64,000 nucleotides of DNA, taken from the NCBI RefSeq assembly GCF_016908395.1, contig NZ_JAFBDU010000002.1, positions 124,001 through 188,000 of the forward strand, given 5' to 3'. The translations under genes and the position numbers were made by a program. Shown in pieces: positions 9,010 through 18,428 of this stretch (within the stretch, counting starts at the first letter, position 1; each line of letters starts with the position of its first letter). The notes under the pieces are model-generated. The model saw nothing but the letters and a program-made list of their open reading frames with translations. It made no database searches and was not told the origin of the DNA. Source of the stretch: Metabacillus crassostreae. GTDB lineage: Bacteria > Bacillota > Bacilli > Bacillales > Bacillaceae.

Positions 9010-9171
9010 TCATTCAGCAACATTAGCATTGTAAGGATTTACAGCAATATTCTTTCGCATTTCATCTGTTAGTTCAAATGCTTCTTGGGTTTCATTGCTA
9101 GCATTGTAATCAGCATCATTAGCTTGTACACTACCATCATTGATGTAATGGGTTTTGCTCCAATTCTTCAC
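9010..9171 (-). CDS. small ORF with misplaced start, possibly frameshifted
   Basis: A 53-codon frame rich in Asn, Asp and Ala ends INVAVNPYN-like (actual NIAVNPYNANVAE). The perfect ribosome binding site AGGAGGTGA lies at its 5' end, but the frame's only start, GTG 9171, overlaps that site. A properly spaced TTG instead opens another frame (MEQNPLHQ) that stops after eight codons. Removing one T after the CAA codon would join the two into a roughly 50-residue protein. So this is either a decayed small gene, a sequencing error or a frameshifted product. A hairpin directly follows. Function unknown. Confidence 0.35.
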   Translation of the reverse strand: MKNWSKTHYINDGSVQANDADYNASNETQEAFELTDEMRKNIAVNPYNANVAE

Positions 9172-9540
9172 CTCCTAAAATTCCCTTTTATGATACTATT
9201 TTACTATTTATACACATTGAAAGCGGTATTATTTTTGTAAAGCCCAAAAATAATATTACTATGTAGCATGTTTATTTTGGTTTAAATTCTATATTATATG
9301 CTCATTATCGTATTTAAATTTATAAGTTATCTCCCAATGGTCTACATAGATGATTTTGATTATACGACTGTATATAAACACATTTTTAAAAATTATTTAT
9401 CATTGAAATGACGTAAGATTTACTTACACATTTCTGTTCATATACATACTGATTTTTTATAATAGAGAGACATGACAAAATCAAGTATAGGATTATAGTT
9501 TTTCATACTTTTTTAAATGACCAATTTGTTTTCAAGAAAC
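9172..9540. other. AT-rich intergenic region, nothing recognised
   Basis: Contains the upstream side of the small ORF. I see no gene, RNA element or repeat here. Confidence 0.5.
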
Positions 9541-9575
9541 AAAAAAAGACTATCGATAGTAATCGATAGTCCCTA
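9541..9575 (-). terminator. terminator of ppc
   Basis: GACTATCGAT pairs with ATCGATAGTC around AGTA, and on the minus strand a run of seven T follows. It begins about 14 bases after the ppc stop codon. Confidence 0.9.
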
Positions 9576-9587
9576 AAAAATATAAAA

Positions 9588-12350
9588 TCAACCAGTATTT
9601 CTTAAACCTGCAGCAATACCGCTAATAGTTAATAATACTTCTGTTAGTAACTCATCATTAGGTTCTTCTTGTTCACGAAGCTCTTTAATCAGTTCAACTT
9701 GTAAGAAGTTTAACGGATCCACATAAGGATTACGTCTGTGAACAGATTCTTTAATATTTGGTGTATGATCTAATAGTTCCTCATCACCGGAAATTTGGAG
9801 TAGAATTGTTTTCGTTTTATTATATTCTTCAACAATATTCCCAAAAATACGGTCTGCAATTGCTTTATCTTTAACAAGTGAAGTGTACTCAGTTGCTGTT
9901 GTAATGTCTGCTTTCATTAACGCCATTTGTAAGTTATCAATTGTCGAACGGAAAAATGTCCATTCACTATACATGCGTTGTAATAATTTTAAGTTTTCTT
10001 CACCTTTTGATGCAAAGCTTTCTAAACCTGAACCTGCTGCATACCAAGCTGGTAAAAGCTGACGACTTTGAGTCCATGCAAATACCCATGGAATTGCTCG
10101 CAGATCTTCAAAACGATTTCGGTTTTTACGTTTCATTGGACGTGAACCAATATTTAGTTCAGCTAATTCATTTAATGGAGTCGCTTCTGTAAAGTATGTT
10201 AAAAAGTCAGGATCATTAAATACTAATGATTGATACTTTTTAAGAGAAACATTTGAAATCTCTTCCATCGCATTTTCCCAAGCTTGTTCACGTAAATGTT
10301 TTTGCTCAGATCCCTCTGATAAATTAACAGATGCTTCTAGCAATGTAGATGTTGCTTGTTCTAAACTACGATATGCAATATCCTCACTTAAATAACGTGA
10401 AGATAACACTTCACCCTGCTCTGTGATTTTCACTCCATCACCTAATGTTTCAGCTGGCTGTGAAAGAATGCTGCGATTTAACGGACCGCCTCCACGTCCT
10501 AATGACCCACCACGTCCGTGGAAGAACTTTAAGCCGATATTATGACGTTTTGCCATATCATGAATTTCTAATTGCGCTTTATATAGCTTCCAGTTAGCAG
10601 TAATTGTTCCACCATCTTTACTACCATCTGAATAACCAAGCATAATTTCTTGTGAATCACCATGAATTGTCAAATGATTTCGGTAAACATCCATTGTAAA
10701 TAATGTTTCCATAATTTTTGGACCTGCAATTAAATCATCAACAGTTTCAAGAAGAGGAGCTACATTTAAATCACTCTCTACACTACCATCAACATGTAAT
10801 CTGTAAATTCCAGCTTCTTTAGCAAGTACCAATACCTCAAGTAAATCACTTGCAGATTGTGTCATACTAACAAGATATACAAGAATTGAGTTCTTCCCAA
10901 AAGTATCATGCGCTTTTTTAATCATCGTAAATACTTTAATCATTTCTTGCGTTTCTTTCGAATAATCTTCATTTAATAGAAGAACTGGACGTGGATCTTT
11001 TAAAACATTTTCTAAGGTTTTTAGTTTTTCTTCCTCTGAAAGTGTTGAATAATCATCTGCAACTTTAACTTTTCTTAAAATTTCCGTTATAGCAGCTTCA
11101 TGCTCACCACTATGGTTACGAATATCTAATGTAGCTAAATGGAATCCAAATAATTGAACTTGACGTATTAATTTTTTCAGCATTTTCAACTCACGTTGTG
11201 CTGGTTGGTGCTTATTCACACTTCTTTGAATTAGATATAGATCTTCTAATAGCTCATCTGAAGATTTATAACCTAATTCAGTTTTACCTACTTCTTCTAG
11301 GCGCACTAAAACGACAGCAAGTTTACGACGGTAAACTTCCGTTTCTACTGGCCATTGTTTTCCACTTTGTAAATAAACTTGCTCTTCTTCTTCCACATTA
11401 GCAAATAACTCTTCACTAACTTCAACACGAGTAATCGAGTGACTAAAGCGCTTCATTAATTCAGTTAAAGATTCTTTATACTTCTTAACTGCTAATTCTC
11501 TGTGACTTTCTAACGTTTCCCATGAAACTTCTGGAGTTACATTAGGATTACCATCTCGGTCTCCGCCAATCCATGATCCAAATCTAAGGAAGTTAGGAAC
11601 ATTCCATTTATGATCAGGAAATTGTTCTCCTAAACCTTCTTCTAAATCTTGGTGGATATCTGGTAACACATCAAAAAACGTTTGGTCAAAATAATATAAA
11701 CCATTGCGTACTTCATCCATTACAGTTGGCTTACGATGACGTAATTCATCTGTTTGCCAAAGAATTGTTACTTCATTAAGTAAGCTATCTTCTAACTTTT
11801 TGCGTTCTTTCTTTGTTAAAATTGGGTTATCTAGACTTTTTAAGATCATGCCAATACGCTTTTGAATATCTATAACAGAGCGTTTAGTTGCTTCTGTTGG
11901 ATGTGCAGTTATAATAAGTTCTAATGATAACGTATTCAGTACATTTTGAATTGTAGCCTCATCAATTTCATTTTCCTTTAATGATAAAAGTGCACTCTCA
12001 ATTGAGGCAGATTGTACAACATGATCATCTTGAAGCTGATATTCACGACGTCTGCGAATTCGATGATTAGATTCTGCAGCATTAATTAAATGGAAATAGA
12101 TTGAAAATGCTCGAATAACTTGTTTTCTCATTGGTGGATCTAAATTTACTATTTCATTTTTCATTTCATCATATATTTTTTTATCAAAGTTATTTCGAAG
12201 ATCTTTCGCCATCATTCTTAGTTTTTCTACTTTTTCAAGTAGCTCGGTACCACCATGATGTACAATGATCTCACCTAATATATGTCCTAGTGCTTTTACA
12301 TCCTTACGTAGCGGTAAACTACTATCATTTATTTCGACTCTTGATGTCAT
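9588..12350 (-). CDS. ppc: phosphoenolpyruvate carboxylase
   Basis: 920 residues, full length for the family. The enzyme carboxylates PEP to oxaloacetate to refill the TCA cycle. Visible signatures: ITAHPTEATKRS with catalytic His150, GSWIGGDRDGNPNVT, SDGSKDGG, and the glycine-rich FHGRGGSLGRGGGP that binds PEP and bicarbonate, plus the C-terminal GLRNTG. It is a single gene with its own terminator. Many bacilli use pyruvate carboxylase instead, so presence of ppc is a useful genus-level marker. Confidence 0.95.
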   Translation of the reverse strand: MTSRVEINDSSLPLRKDVKALGHILGEIIVHHGGTELLEKVEKLRMMAKDLRNNFDKKIYDEMKNEIVNLDPPMRKQVIRAFSIYFHLINAAESNHRIRRRREYQLQDDHVVQSASIESALLSLKENEIDEATIQNVLNTLSLELIITAHPTEATKRSVIDIQKRIGMILKSLDNPILTKKERKKLEDSLLNEVTILWQTDELRHRKPTVMDEVRNGLYYFDQTFFDVLPDIHQDLEEGLGEQFPDHKWNVPNFLRFGSWIGGDRDGNPNVTPEVSWETLESHRELAVKKYKESLTELMKRFSHSITRVEVSEELFANVEEEEQVYLQSGKQWPVETEVYRRKLAVVLVRLEEVGKTELGYKSSDELLEDLYLIQRSVNKHQPAQRELKMLKKLIRQVQLFGFHLATLDIRNHSGEHEAAITEILRKVKVADDYSTLSEEEKLKTLENVLKDPRPVLLLNEDYSKETQEMIKVFTMIKKAHDTFGKNSILVYLVSMTQSASDLLEVLVLAKEAGIYRLHVDGSVESDLNVAPLLETVDDLIAGPKIMETLFTMDVYRNHLTIHGDSQEIMLGYSDGSKDGGTITANWKLYKAQLEIHDMAKRHNIGLKFFHGRGGSLGRGGGPLNRSILSQPAETLGDGVKITEQGEVLSSRYLSEDIAYRSLEQATSTLLEASVNLSEGSEQKHLREQAWENAMEEISNVSLKKYQSLVFNDPDFLTYFTEATPLNELAELNIGSRPMKRKNRNRFEDLRAIPWVFAWTQSRQLLPAWYAAGSGLESFASKGEENLKLLQRMYSEWTFFRSTIDNLQMALMKADITTATEYTSLVKDKAIADRIFGNIVEEYNKTKTILLQISGDEELLDHTPNIKESVHRRNPYVDPLNFLQVELIKELREQEEPNDELLTEVLLTISGIAAGLRNTG

Positions 12351-12562
12351 CGTGTCACCTTCCTCTAAATATTTGTTAGTCTATGAAATTTTAAGATAAT
12401 TCTATCATATCATCTTTTGAAAAAAATTTCATCCTTAAATCTATAAATCTATACTAAAATAAGATCATTTAAAGAATTCCCATCTAATAAATGCATTAAT
12501 TAGTTGAAACTATACTCAATTACTATTTCACACCTCGGATAAAAACCATATTATTACAATTA

Positions 12563-13321
12563 TTAATAGTTATGCGTTTTTTCTTGTTGATGTTGTACTA
12601 AGAATTCTTCATATATATCTTTAAAGCAATTAGGTCGATATAAGTTTGCGGCATGACCAGCATATTTTATTTCTCTATAAATCACATGGGGAATGTCCTT
12701 GTTTAATTCTTTTAAGGATGATTTATATAAATAGTCATGTTCCCCCATAACCCATAAAATAGGCACTTCCAATTTTTGAAGATCACTACGCAAATCATAC
12801 AATAATCTATGTTCAATCGCTCGTTGCAAAATGGTCTCTTCTAACTCAAGTCCAAACTTATAATAAATTTTCTGTGAAAGGGTTGAATAATGATCAAATA
12901 CATTCCCTTTTGGGTAGATCGCATTTGTATATTTCTTTAACCATGTTGAATAATCCTCATCACGATTATGCCAATAGTGCATGAACACCTCTAATAATCG
13001 TGAAGGGAAATTGTAGTGTCCACCAATAAAGCATAAACTACTCACTTTATATTTCCATTTTGTTGTAAAAATTGTACCAGGATAACAGCCATAGCTAAGT
13101 GCACAAAGATGAGCTACATCAATTCCTTTATTTTCATAAAACTCTTCTAATTGTTGTACTAATTTATCCAATGAAAAATCAACCCGTTTTCCTCTATCAT
13201 CGCCATGTCCTAGTAAATTATAAGAATATGTATTATATTTACCTTTAAAATAATTCATTTGTTTATTAAATGCACGCTGATTGCCAGTTAATCCATGAAT
13301 AAATATAATATTTTCTTTCAT
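12563..13321 (-). CDS. alpha/beta-fold hydrolase
   Basis: 252 residues with the alpha/beta hydrolase layout: HG oxyanion motif (FIHGLTG, 7-13), nucleophile Ser76 in CALSYGCYPG, acid Asp196 in GEHDYLY and base His223 in AGHAANLYRP. The usual Gly-x-Ser-x-Gly elbow has Ala in the first place (A-L-S-Y-G). No signal peptide. GGAGG lies 4 bases before the ATG. The substrate cannot be inferred. It lies downstream of the two-component system's opposite end and appears to be transcribed alone. Confidence 0.75.
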   Translation of the reverse strand: MKENIIFIHGLTGNQRAFNKQMNYFKGKYNTYSYNLLGHGDDRGKRVDFSLDKLVQQLEEFYENKGIDVAHLCALSYGCYPGTIFTTKWKYKVSSLCFIGGHYNFPSRLLEVFMHYWHNRDEDYSTWLKKYTNAIYPKGNVFDHYSTLSQKIYYKFGLELEETILQRAIEHRLLYDLRSDLQKLEVPILWVMGEHDYLYKSSLKELNKDIPHVIYREIKYAGHAANLYRPNCFKDIYEEFLVQHQQEKTHNY

Positions 13322-13430
13322 TACTCCTCCATAGAAAGATGTGTGATAAATTAATATTCAATACAATTTTAGAGAAAAAATGTAAAGGGATTATATATAA
13401 CTCGTTAAGTTTATGTAATTAAAATCATAA

Positions 13431-13460
13431 AAGGGGTCAGACCCCTGTCTGACCCCTAAC
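13431..13460 (-). terminator. terminator-like GGGGTCAGACCCC element
   Basis: GGGGTCAGA and TCTGACCCC form a 9-bp stem, and the minus strand continues into TTTT. It starts 9 bases after the histidine kinase stop codon. A shorter relative, GGGGTCTGACCCC, occurs at 36084-36096. Confidence 0.65.
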
Positions 13461-13468
13461 ATAAAAAT

Positions 13469-15664
13469 TTATTCTTCTATTTTATTCAGCAAAATTGTTA
13501 CTTTATATAAGTCCCCATCCACATCAATATTAAGTTGACCTTCATGGAGATCTATGATTGACTTAGCTATCGCTAGACCTAATCCTGATCCTTCCGTTTG
13601 CCGTGATTTATCTCCTCTTTTGAACCTTTCAAATAATTCTTCAACATCATCGTTCAGTTCATATTTCGATATATTCTTAAATGTAATACATACTTGATTA
13701 TTTTCTTCCTTCACTTGGATATAAGCTCTTGTATGCTCTAGTGAATATTTAAGAATATTGCCAATTAAATTATCAAAAACTCGCCATAGTTTCTGACCAT
13801 CTACATATGAAAAAACAGAGCCTTCTGGTTTCATCACTCTAAATTGTATTGTTGACTCCTGAATACTTTCGTTATACTCAGCAAGAGCTTGCTGTAGTAG
13901 CTGAACAACATCTACTTTTGCTTTTGACAGTTCAATATTTCCACTAGCCATTTTTGACGCTTCAAATAAATCATCAATCAGACTTTTTAATCTTTTTGAT
14001 TTACGATCAATAATTTCAATATATGTTTTCCGTTCATCTTCTTCTAAATTAGGATTCTTTAAAAGCTCAGAATATGTGATGATTGATGTTAATGGAGTCC
14101 GTAAATCATGACTAACATTTGTAATCAATTCTGTTTTTAAACGCTCACTTTTTACTTGTTCTTTTTGAGACCTTTTCACACCATGTTTCATGCTATTTAT
14201 ATCTTCAGCAAGCTTTGCCAACACAGATTTTCCAGTTATTTTTAAATCCGGCTCAAAGTGACCTTTTGCTAAAGCATTTGTATTACTTGTTATCTCATTA
14301 AAATATGCAGTTCTTTTCACAATTAGTAAGAAAATAGGTAAACCTAAAACGATAAATACAGGTATATAAACAAGTAAAAGCTCTGGTTCATAAAGTACGA
14401 GACCAAATCCTGCTCCAAACACAAAAACAATTGTTAATAAGATAGACACTTGCCAACCTACACCTTTTTTCACAAAGGCCAATTGAACCATATTAATGAA
14501 TTTACTTGTAAGTGTATTTTCTAGGTTTTCTTTTTGAGAAAAAACATTCATAACTCTAGGATATAAATAGATTCCTTGAACAAGAGATAAACCAACAAAT
14601 AATGATAACCATCCTAGTTCAAAGATAAACCACATAAAGTCAGAATATATAGAATGTAATGAGTTAAAAAATAATAAGCAAACAAGTGTTGTAAATCCAA
14701 AAAAGAGACATGCAACATCTATGGGTAGTTTCTCGGCAATTACCTTTAAACGACTTGATTGGATTCGATTCATGATACTTAGTTTCTTTCCAATAAAAAC
14801 ACTTATAAACAAAGCTATAATTGCAGCGATTACTTTTCCCCAAAACAGCTTCTGCTGGTTTTTGAATTCATCATAATTAGCTAAAATAAAGTTAGTGCTT
14901 TCTGATTTTTTCACAGCTATTGTACCTTCATAAAGATCATCTAAGTTCAAATTAACTTCATTGGGTATTCCCTCATCTAGATAAAGTACATAGTTATTAT
15001 TCAATGACAAATATGTGTTAGATTTTGAAGGGTATTTATTGATAAAGTGTGTTGTTTCTTCATTAATATATTTGTCAATTTCTTTACTATCTGAAATAGG
15101 TAAATTTGTATAAACTTCTCCAGTTGCTGTGTTTCTTAAATAATAGAAAAATGCTTCCTTGTATGACTGATATTCACTTTTATAGGTTTCAAGTTCTTCA
15201 AAATACACATCAATTTCTTGCTCTCTTTCAATGATGATTTTTTCTTTAATATGCTCATCACTTTCAAAGTTTTTTGTAATGTCCTCTATCTTCTTATCTC
15301 TTTCAGTTCGATATAATTCAGCCACTTGTTCAGACTGAGCTTCTTCAATTCTTGATTCATATTGATCTTCAATGCTCATTATTTGATCTTGTAAATCCCC
15401 ATACCGATATCGGTGCTCTTCAATTTCTTCATTCGTTACTGTAATTGATTTTTTTATTTCTTCTTTAGGCACATTTGATATTTCAAATGTATTTACATAT
15501 GTAAGCAGCTCATCTATTGTATGTTCAAATTGTGAGGTTTTAAAATAACTTTGTTTCTCAAAATCATAATTATTATTAAGAACCGAAAGAACACCACTTA
15601 TTCCATATGTAAATAAAACTAGCCATAAAATTAGTAGAGATCTATTTTTCCATCTTGTATCCAA
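13469..15664 (-). CDS. sensor histidine kinase with large extracytoplasmic domain
   Basis: 731 residues. An N-terminal membrane helix (about 10-30) is followed by about 245 extracytoplasmic residues, including a charged coiled-coil stretch (about 70-175), then a group of membrane helices (about 276-293, 313-334, 343-365, 405-426, 429-449). A linker of HAMP-like position leads to the HisKA domain with phosphoacceptor His519 (NVSHDLRTPLTSI) and a C-terminal ATPase domain with N and G boxes (GSGLGLAIAKSI). The TTG start overlaps the end of the response regulator gene by 23 bases. Ligand unknown; the extended helical domain is unusual. Confidence 0.85.
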   Translation of the reverse strand: MDTRWKNRSLLILWLVLFTYGISGVLSVLNNNYDFEKQSYFKTSQFEHTIDELLTYVNTFEISNVPKEEIKKSITVTNEEIEEHRYRYGDLQDQIMSIEDQYESRIEEAQSEQVAELYRTERDKKIEDITKNFESDEHIKEKIIIEREQEIDVYFEELETYKSEYQSYKEAFFYYLRNTATGEVYTNLPISDSKEIDKYINEETTHFINKYPSKSNTYLSLNNNYVLYLDEGIPNEVNLNLDDLYEGTIAVKKSESTNFILANYDEFKNQQKLFWGKVIAAIIALFISVFIGKKLSIMNRIQSSRLKVIAEKLPIDVACLFFGFTTLVCLLFFNSLHSIYSDFMWFIFELGWLSLFVGLSLVQGIYLYPRVMNVFSQKENLENTLTSKFINMVQLAFVKKGVGWQVSILLTIVFVFGAGFGLVLYEPELLLVYIPVFIVLGLPIFLLIVKRTAYFNEITSNTNALAKGHFEPDLKITGKSVLAKLAEDINSMKHGVKRSQKEQVKSERLKTELITNVSHDLRTPLTSIITYSELLKNPNLEEDERKTYIEIIDRKSKRLKSLIDDLFEASKMASGNIELSKAKVDVVQLLQQALAEYNESIQESTIQFRVMKPEGSVFSYVDGQKLWRVFDNLIGNILKYSLEHTRAYIQVKEENNQVCITFKNISKYELNDDVEELFERFKRGDKSRQTEGSGLGLAIAKSIIDLHEGQLNIDVDGDLYKVTILLNKIEE

Positions 15665-16334
15665 TTCCCCATACCACCTTCAAATATCTTGGATTTTTAG
15701 GGTCAATTTCTATTTTTTCGCGAATTTTACGTATATGCACGGCAACTGTATTTTCAGCATTATAGCAAGGTTCCTTCCATACTCTTTCATAAATTTCAGA
15801 GATAGAAAAAACATGCCCTGCATTAACCATAAGCAGTTCAACAATTTTATATTCAATCGGAGTTAACTTTACCGGTTCACCACCAACAGCAACCTCTTTA
15901 GCAGCCTGATCGATTGTTAGTCCATTAAGATCAATCGATTTATTTCTTCCTTCAAAAGGTCCTAATGTTACATATCTTCTTAACTGTGATTTAACTCTTG
16001 CAATTAGTTCTAAAGGATTAAATGGCTTTGTAATATAATCATCTGCACCAACCTGTAGTCCTAAAATCTTGTCTGTATCTTCACTTTTTGCACTAAGCAT
16101 AATGATTGGGATGTTTTTTTGTTCTCTAATTTTAAATGTAGTTGATATACCATCCATTCGGGGCATCATGATATCTAACAAAATCAAATGAACTTCTTGT
16201 TCATTTAAACGTTCAATTGCCTCAATACCATCTTGTGCGGTAATAACTGTCATACCTTCATTTCTTAAATATATCTCAATCGCTTCGCGAATTTCTTTAT
16301 CATCGTCTACTACTAAAACGGTATAATTATTCAT
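15642..16334 (-). CDS. OmpR/PhoB-family response regulator
   Basis: 230 residues from ATG 16334, chosen because AAAGGAGG lies 8 bases ahead; the earlier Met at 16364 has no site. The receiver domain has the acidic pair in VVDDDKE and the phosphorylated Asp54 (ILLDIMMPRMDG), with the Lys of ITKPFNP. The C-terminal winged-helix domain includes LTPIEYKIVELLM and NTVAVHIRKIREKI. It is translationally coupled to the downstream kinase. Repeats of TTCTTA upstream (16385-16391, 16404-16410 and the palindrome ATTCTTAAGAAT at 16438-16449) may be its own binding sites. Confidence 0.9.
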   Translation of the reverse strand: MNNYTVLVVDDDKEIREAIEIYLRNEGMTVITAQDGIEAIERLNEQEVHLILLDIMMPRMDGISTTFKIREQKNIPIIMLSAKSEDTDKILGLQVGADDYITKPFNPLELIARVKSQLRRYVTLGPFEGRNKSIDLNGLTIDQAAKEVAVGGEPVKLTPIEYKIVELLMVNAGHVFSISEIYERVWKEPCYNAENTVAVHIRKIREKIEIDPKNPRYLKVVWGIGYKMEK

Positions 16335-16384
16335 CTTTTCATCCTCCTTTCCAAAGTATACCATGAGTTATATTTGTTGAGATT

Positions 16385-16449
16385 GTTCTTAGTATAAACA
16401 AGAGTTCTTAACAGAAGGGTAGGGAAATATTGAAGAAATTCTTAAGAAT
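16385..16449. promoter_or_regulatory. possible response-regulator binding repeats
   Basis: GTTCTTA occurs at 16385-16391 and 16404-16410, and a perfect palindrome ATTCTTAAGAAT at 16438-16449. Direct repeats of this size upstream of an OmpR-type regulator often mean autoregulation, but the 19-base spacing is not the classical one. Confidence 0.3.
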
Positions 16450-16502
16450 AGACATTCTCTTATTTGAGTGTTTTTTAACGTATATTTTTATTAAAAAAAG
16501 AG

Positions 16503-16532
16503 AAAAAGTGAGCCAAGAGGACTCACTTTTTT
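16503..16532 (-). terminator. terminator of the sugar operon
   Basis: AAAAAGTGAG pairs with CTCACTTTTTT around a 9-base loop. It starts 10 bases after the oxidoreductase stop codon; T-runs occur on both strands. Confidence 0.88.
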
Positions 16533-16541
16533 ATTTGGTGC

Positions 16542-17585
16542 CTATAATACAGGGATTTCATTTACCTTCACTACCTTTTTTGTCTGATTAGCTTCAAGTG
16601 CTGCTAAAATTACTTCAAGTGATTTTTTACCTTCTTCCCCAGTGACCAGTGGTGTTTTTTTATTTATGATAGATTCAATAAAGTGATCAATAACATGTGT
16701 ATTCGTTTGACCGCCTTCATCATTTGTTTGGATTTTGTCTAATTGATACTTCACAACCTCCCCAGTCTTATATTGGACAATTAGTGAATGATCTGGGTCA
16801 TCTTCTAATCTTAAAACAGCATTTTCAGCGTATATAATAGTAGAGTTGTCTCCACCGGATACATATGACCAACTAGCTGCTAATGTTCCAATTACACCAG
16901 ACTCCATTTTCAAAATCACCACTGCGTTATCGTCTACCTTTGTATCTTCCTTTGAGGATGTCTCAACAAATGCACTAACCTCCGCTACATCTCCCAATAA
17001 ATAACGAATTAAATCTGATTTATGGACACCTAAATCACCTAATGCACCAATGAATGCCTGTTCTTTTTCAAAGAACCAGCTATTTCTCCCATCAATGCTC
17101 CACCTCTCTGGTCCAGGATGACCAAATGTTGTTCGAAAACTATAAATCTTTCCTATCTCACCGCTTTCTATTATTTGTTTTGCTTTCTGGTGAGATGATA
17201 CAAAGCGTTGATTATGCGCTATCATTAATATTTTGTCATTTTGTTTAGCTGCTTCTATCATTTTTTCTGCTTCTTCTCTTGAAGTTGCCATAGGTTTCTC
17301 ACAAAGAACATGTTTCCCGGCATTTAAAGCAGCAATTGAAACTGGAGCATGAAGATTATTAGGTAAACAAACACTTATCACATCTACTTCTGCAAGTTTA
17401 ATAACTTCTTCGTATTGTTCAAATCCATTTGCACCATATTTTTCAGCCATTTCAATTGCACGTGACTTCACAACATCACACACTGCTACTATATCTACAT
17501 TCTCATTTTTTGCATACTCAATTAAATGACGTCTTCTTGCGATACTTCCACAGCCAATAACTCCAACCTTGATTTTTGTCATCAT
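16542..17585 (-). CDS. Gfo/Idh/MocA-family sugar oxidoreductase (1 of 3)
   Basis: 347 residues. The Rossmann fold starts with VGVIGCGSIARRRH (7-20) for NAD(P) binding, and the family's catalytic EKP lies at 96-98. GALGDLGVHKSDLIRYLLGD holds the Asp/His active-site residues. Enzymes of this family oxidise or reduce sugar carbons, often at C3 of glycosides or inositol. It is the last gene of a five-gene unit (isomerase, binding protein, two permeases, this enzyme), 21 bases after the second permease. Substrate unknown. Confidence 0.85.
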   Translation of the reverse strand: MMTKIKVGVIGCGSIARRRHLIEYAKNENVDIVAVCDVVKSRAIEMAEKYGANGFEQYEEVIKLAEVDVISVCLPNNLHAPVSIAALNAGKHVLCEKPMATSREEAEKMIEAAKQNDKILMIAHNQRFVSSHQKAKQIIESGEIGKIYSFRTTFGHPGPERWSIDGRNSWFFEKEQAFIGALGDLGVHKSDLIRYLLGDVAEVSAFVETSSKEDTKVDDNAVVILKMESGVIGTLAASWSYVSGGDNSTIIYAENAVLRLEDDPDHSLIVQYKTGEVVKYQLDKIQTNDEGGQTNTHVIDHFIESIINKKTPLVTGEEGKKSLEVILAALEANQTKKVVKVNEIPVL

Positions 17586-17606
17586 TACCTACCTCCATTT
17601 TTTGTT

Positions 17607-18428
17607 TTATCCTTTTACGGCCCCACCTGCTAAACCTTTTACAACTTTCTCTTGAGAGAAAAGATAAACAACAAGAATAGGCAAGCTTGCTAATGTTAAG
17701 GCGGCCATAAGTCCTGGTATATTTACTGAGAATTCTCCTTTAAAGTCTTGTAATCCTAAAGGTAATGTCATGTTTTCTGGGCTTGAAATTAAAACAAGTG
17801 CAAAAATAAATTCGTTCCAAAGATGGATAAAGTTATAGATCAACACCGTCATTAAAGCTGGTGTTAACATAGGGAGAATCACTCTCCAGAAAATCCCGAA
17901 GTGGTTACAACCATCCATTTTTGCTGCCTCTTCTAATGATTTAGGAATTTCCTGCATAAATTGAGTTAAAATAAAAATTGAGATAGGGAGACTAAATGCA
18001 ATATAAGGTCCCAATAATGCCCATATCGTATCAAATACTCCCATGCTTTGTGTAAGTTTAAAGATCGGAATAAGCGTGGCATGAATAGGTAGCATCATTC
18101 CTGATATAAATAGTAGGAATAGAACTTTGTTTAATTTGAATTTCATCCTACTTAAAGGGTAGCTTGCCAATGCAGCTACAAACATGACAATAATCACAGC
18201 TATAATTGATACAAAAATACTATTTATGAAGTATCGGGTTAATCCCATTTCAAAAACTGATGTGAAGTTTTCTAAACTAAACGATGAAAATAACGCAAAT
18301 GGTTCCTCAAAAAAATGACTACGTGATTTGAGAGAAGTTGAAATCATGTAAATGAAAGGAAAACCCGTGAAAATTAACAACATAAAAGCAATCATATAAA
18401 GGGGTAGTTTCTTTAACCTCATTATCAT
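17607..18428 (-). CDS. sugar ABC transporter permease (MalG type)
   Basis: 273 residues, six predicted membrane helices. The EAA loop that docks the ATPase is EEAAKMDGCNHFGIFWRVIL, placing it in the CUT1 MalG/AraQ branch. The ATG overlaps the stop codon of the upstream permease by 4 bases. With 18425-19372 and the binding protein it forms an importer, but no ATPase gene is in the operon or window, so a shared MsmX-type ATPase is the likely partner. Confidence 0.9.
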   Translation of the reverse strand: MIMRLKKLPLYMIAFMLLIFTGFPFIYMISTSLKSRSHFFEEPFALFSSFSLENFTSVFEMGLTRYFINSIFVSIIAVIIVMFVAALASYPLSRMKFKLNKVLFLLFISGMMLPIHATLIPIFKLTQSMGVFDTIWALLGPYIAFSLPISIFILTQFMQEIPKSLEEAAKMDGCNHFGIFWRVILPMLTPALMTVLIYNFIHLWNEFIFALVLISSPENMTLPLGLQDFKGEFSVNIPGLMAALTLASLPILVVYLFSQEKVVKGLAGGAVKG

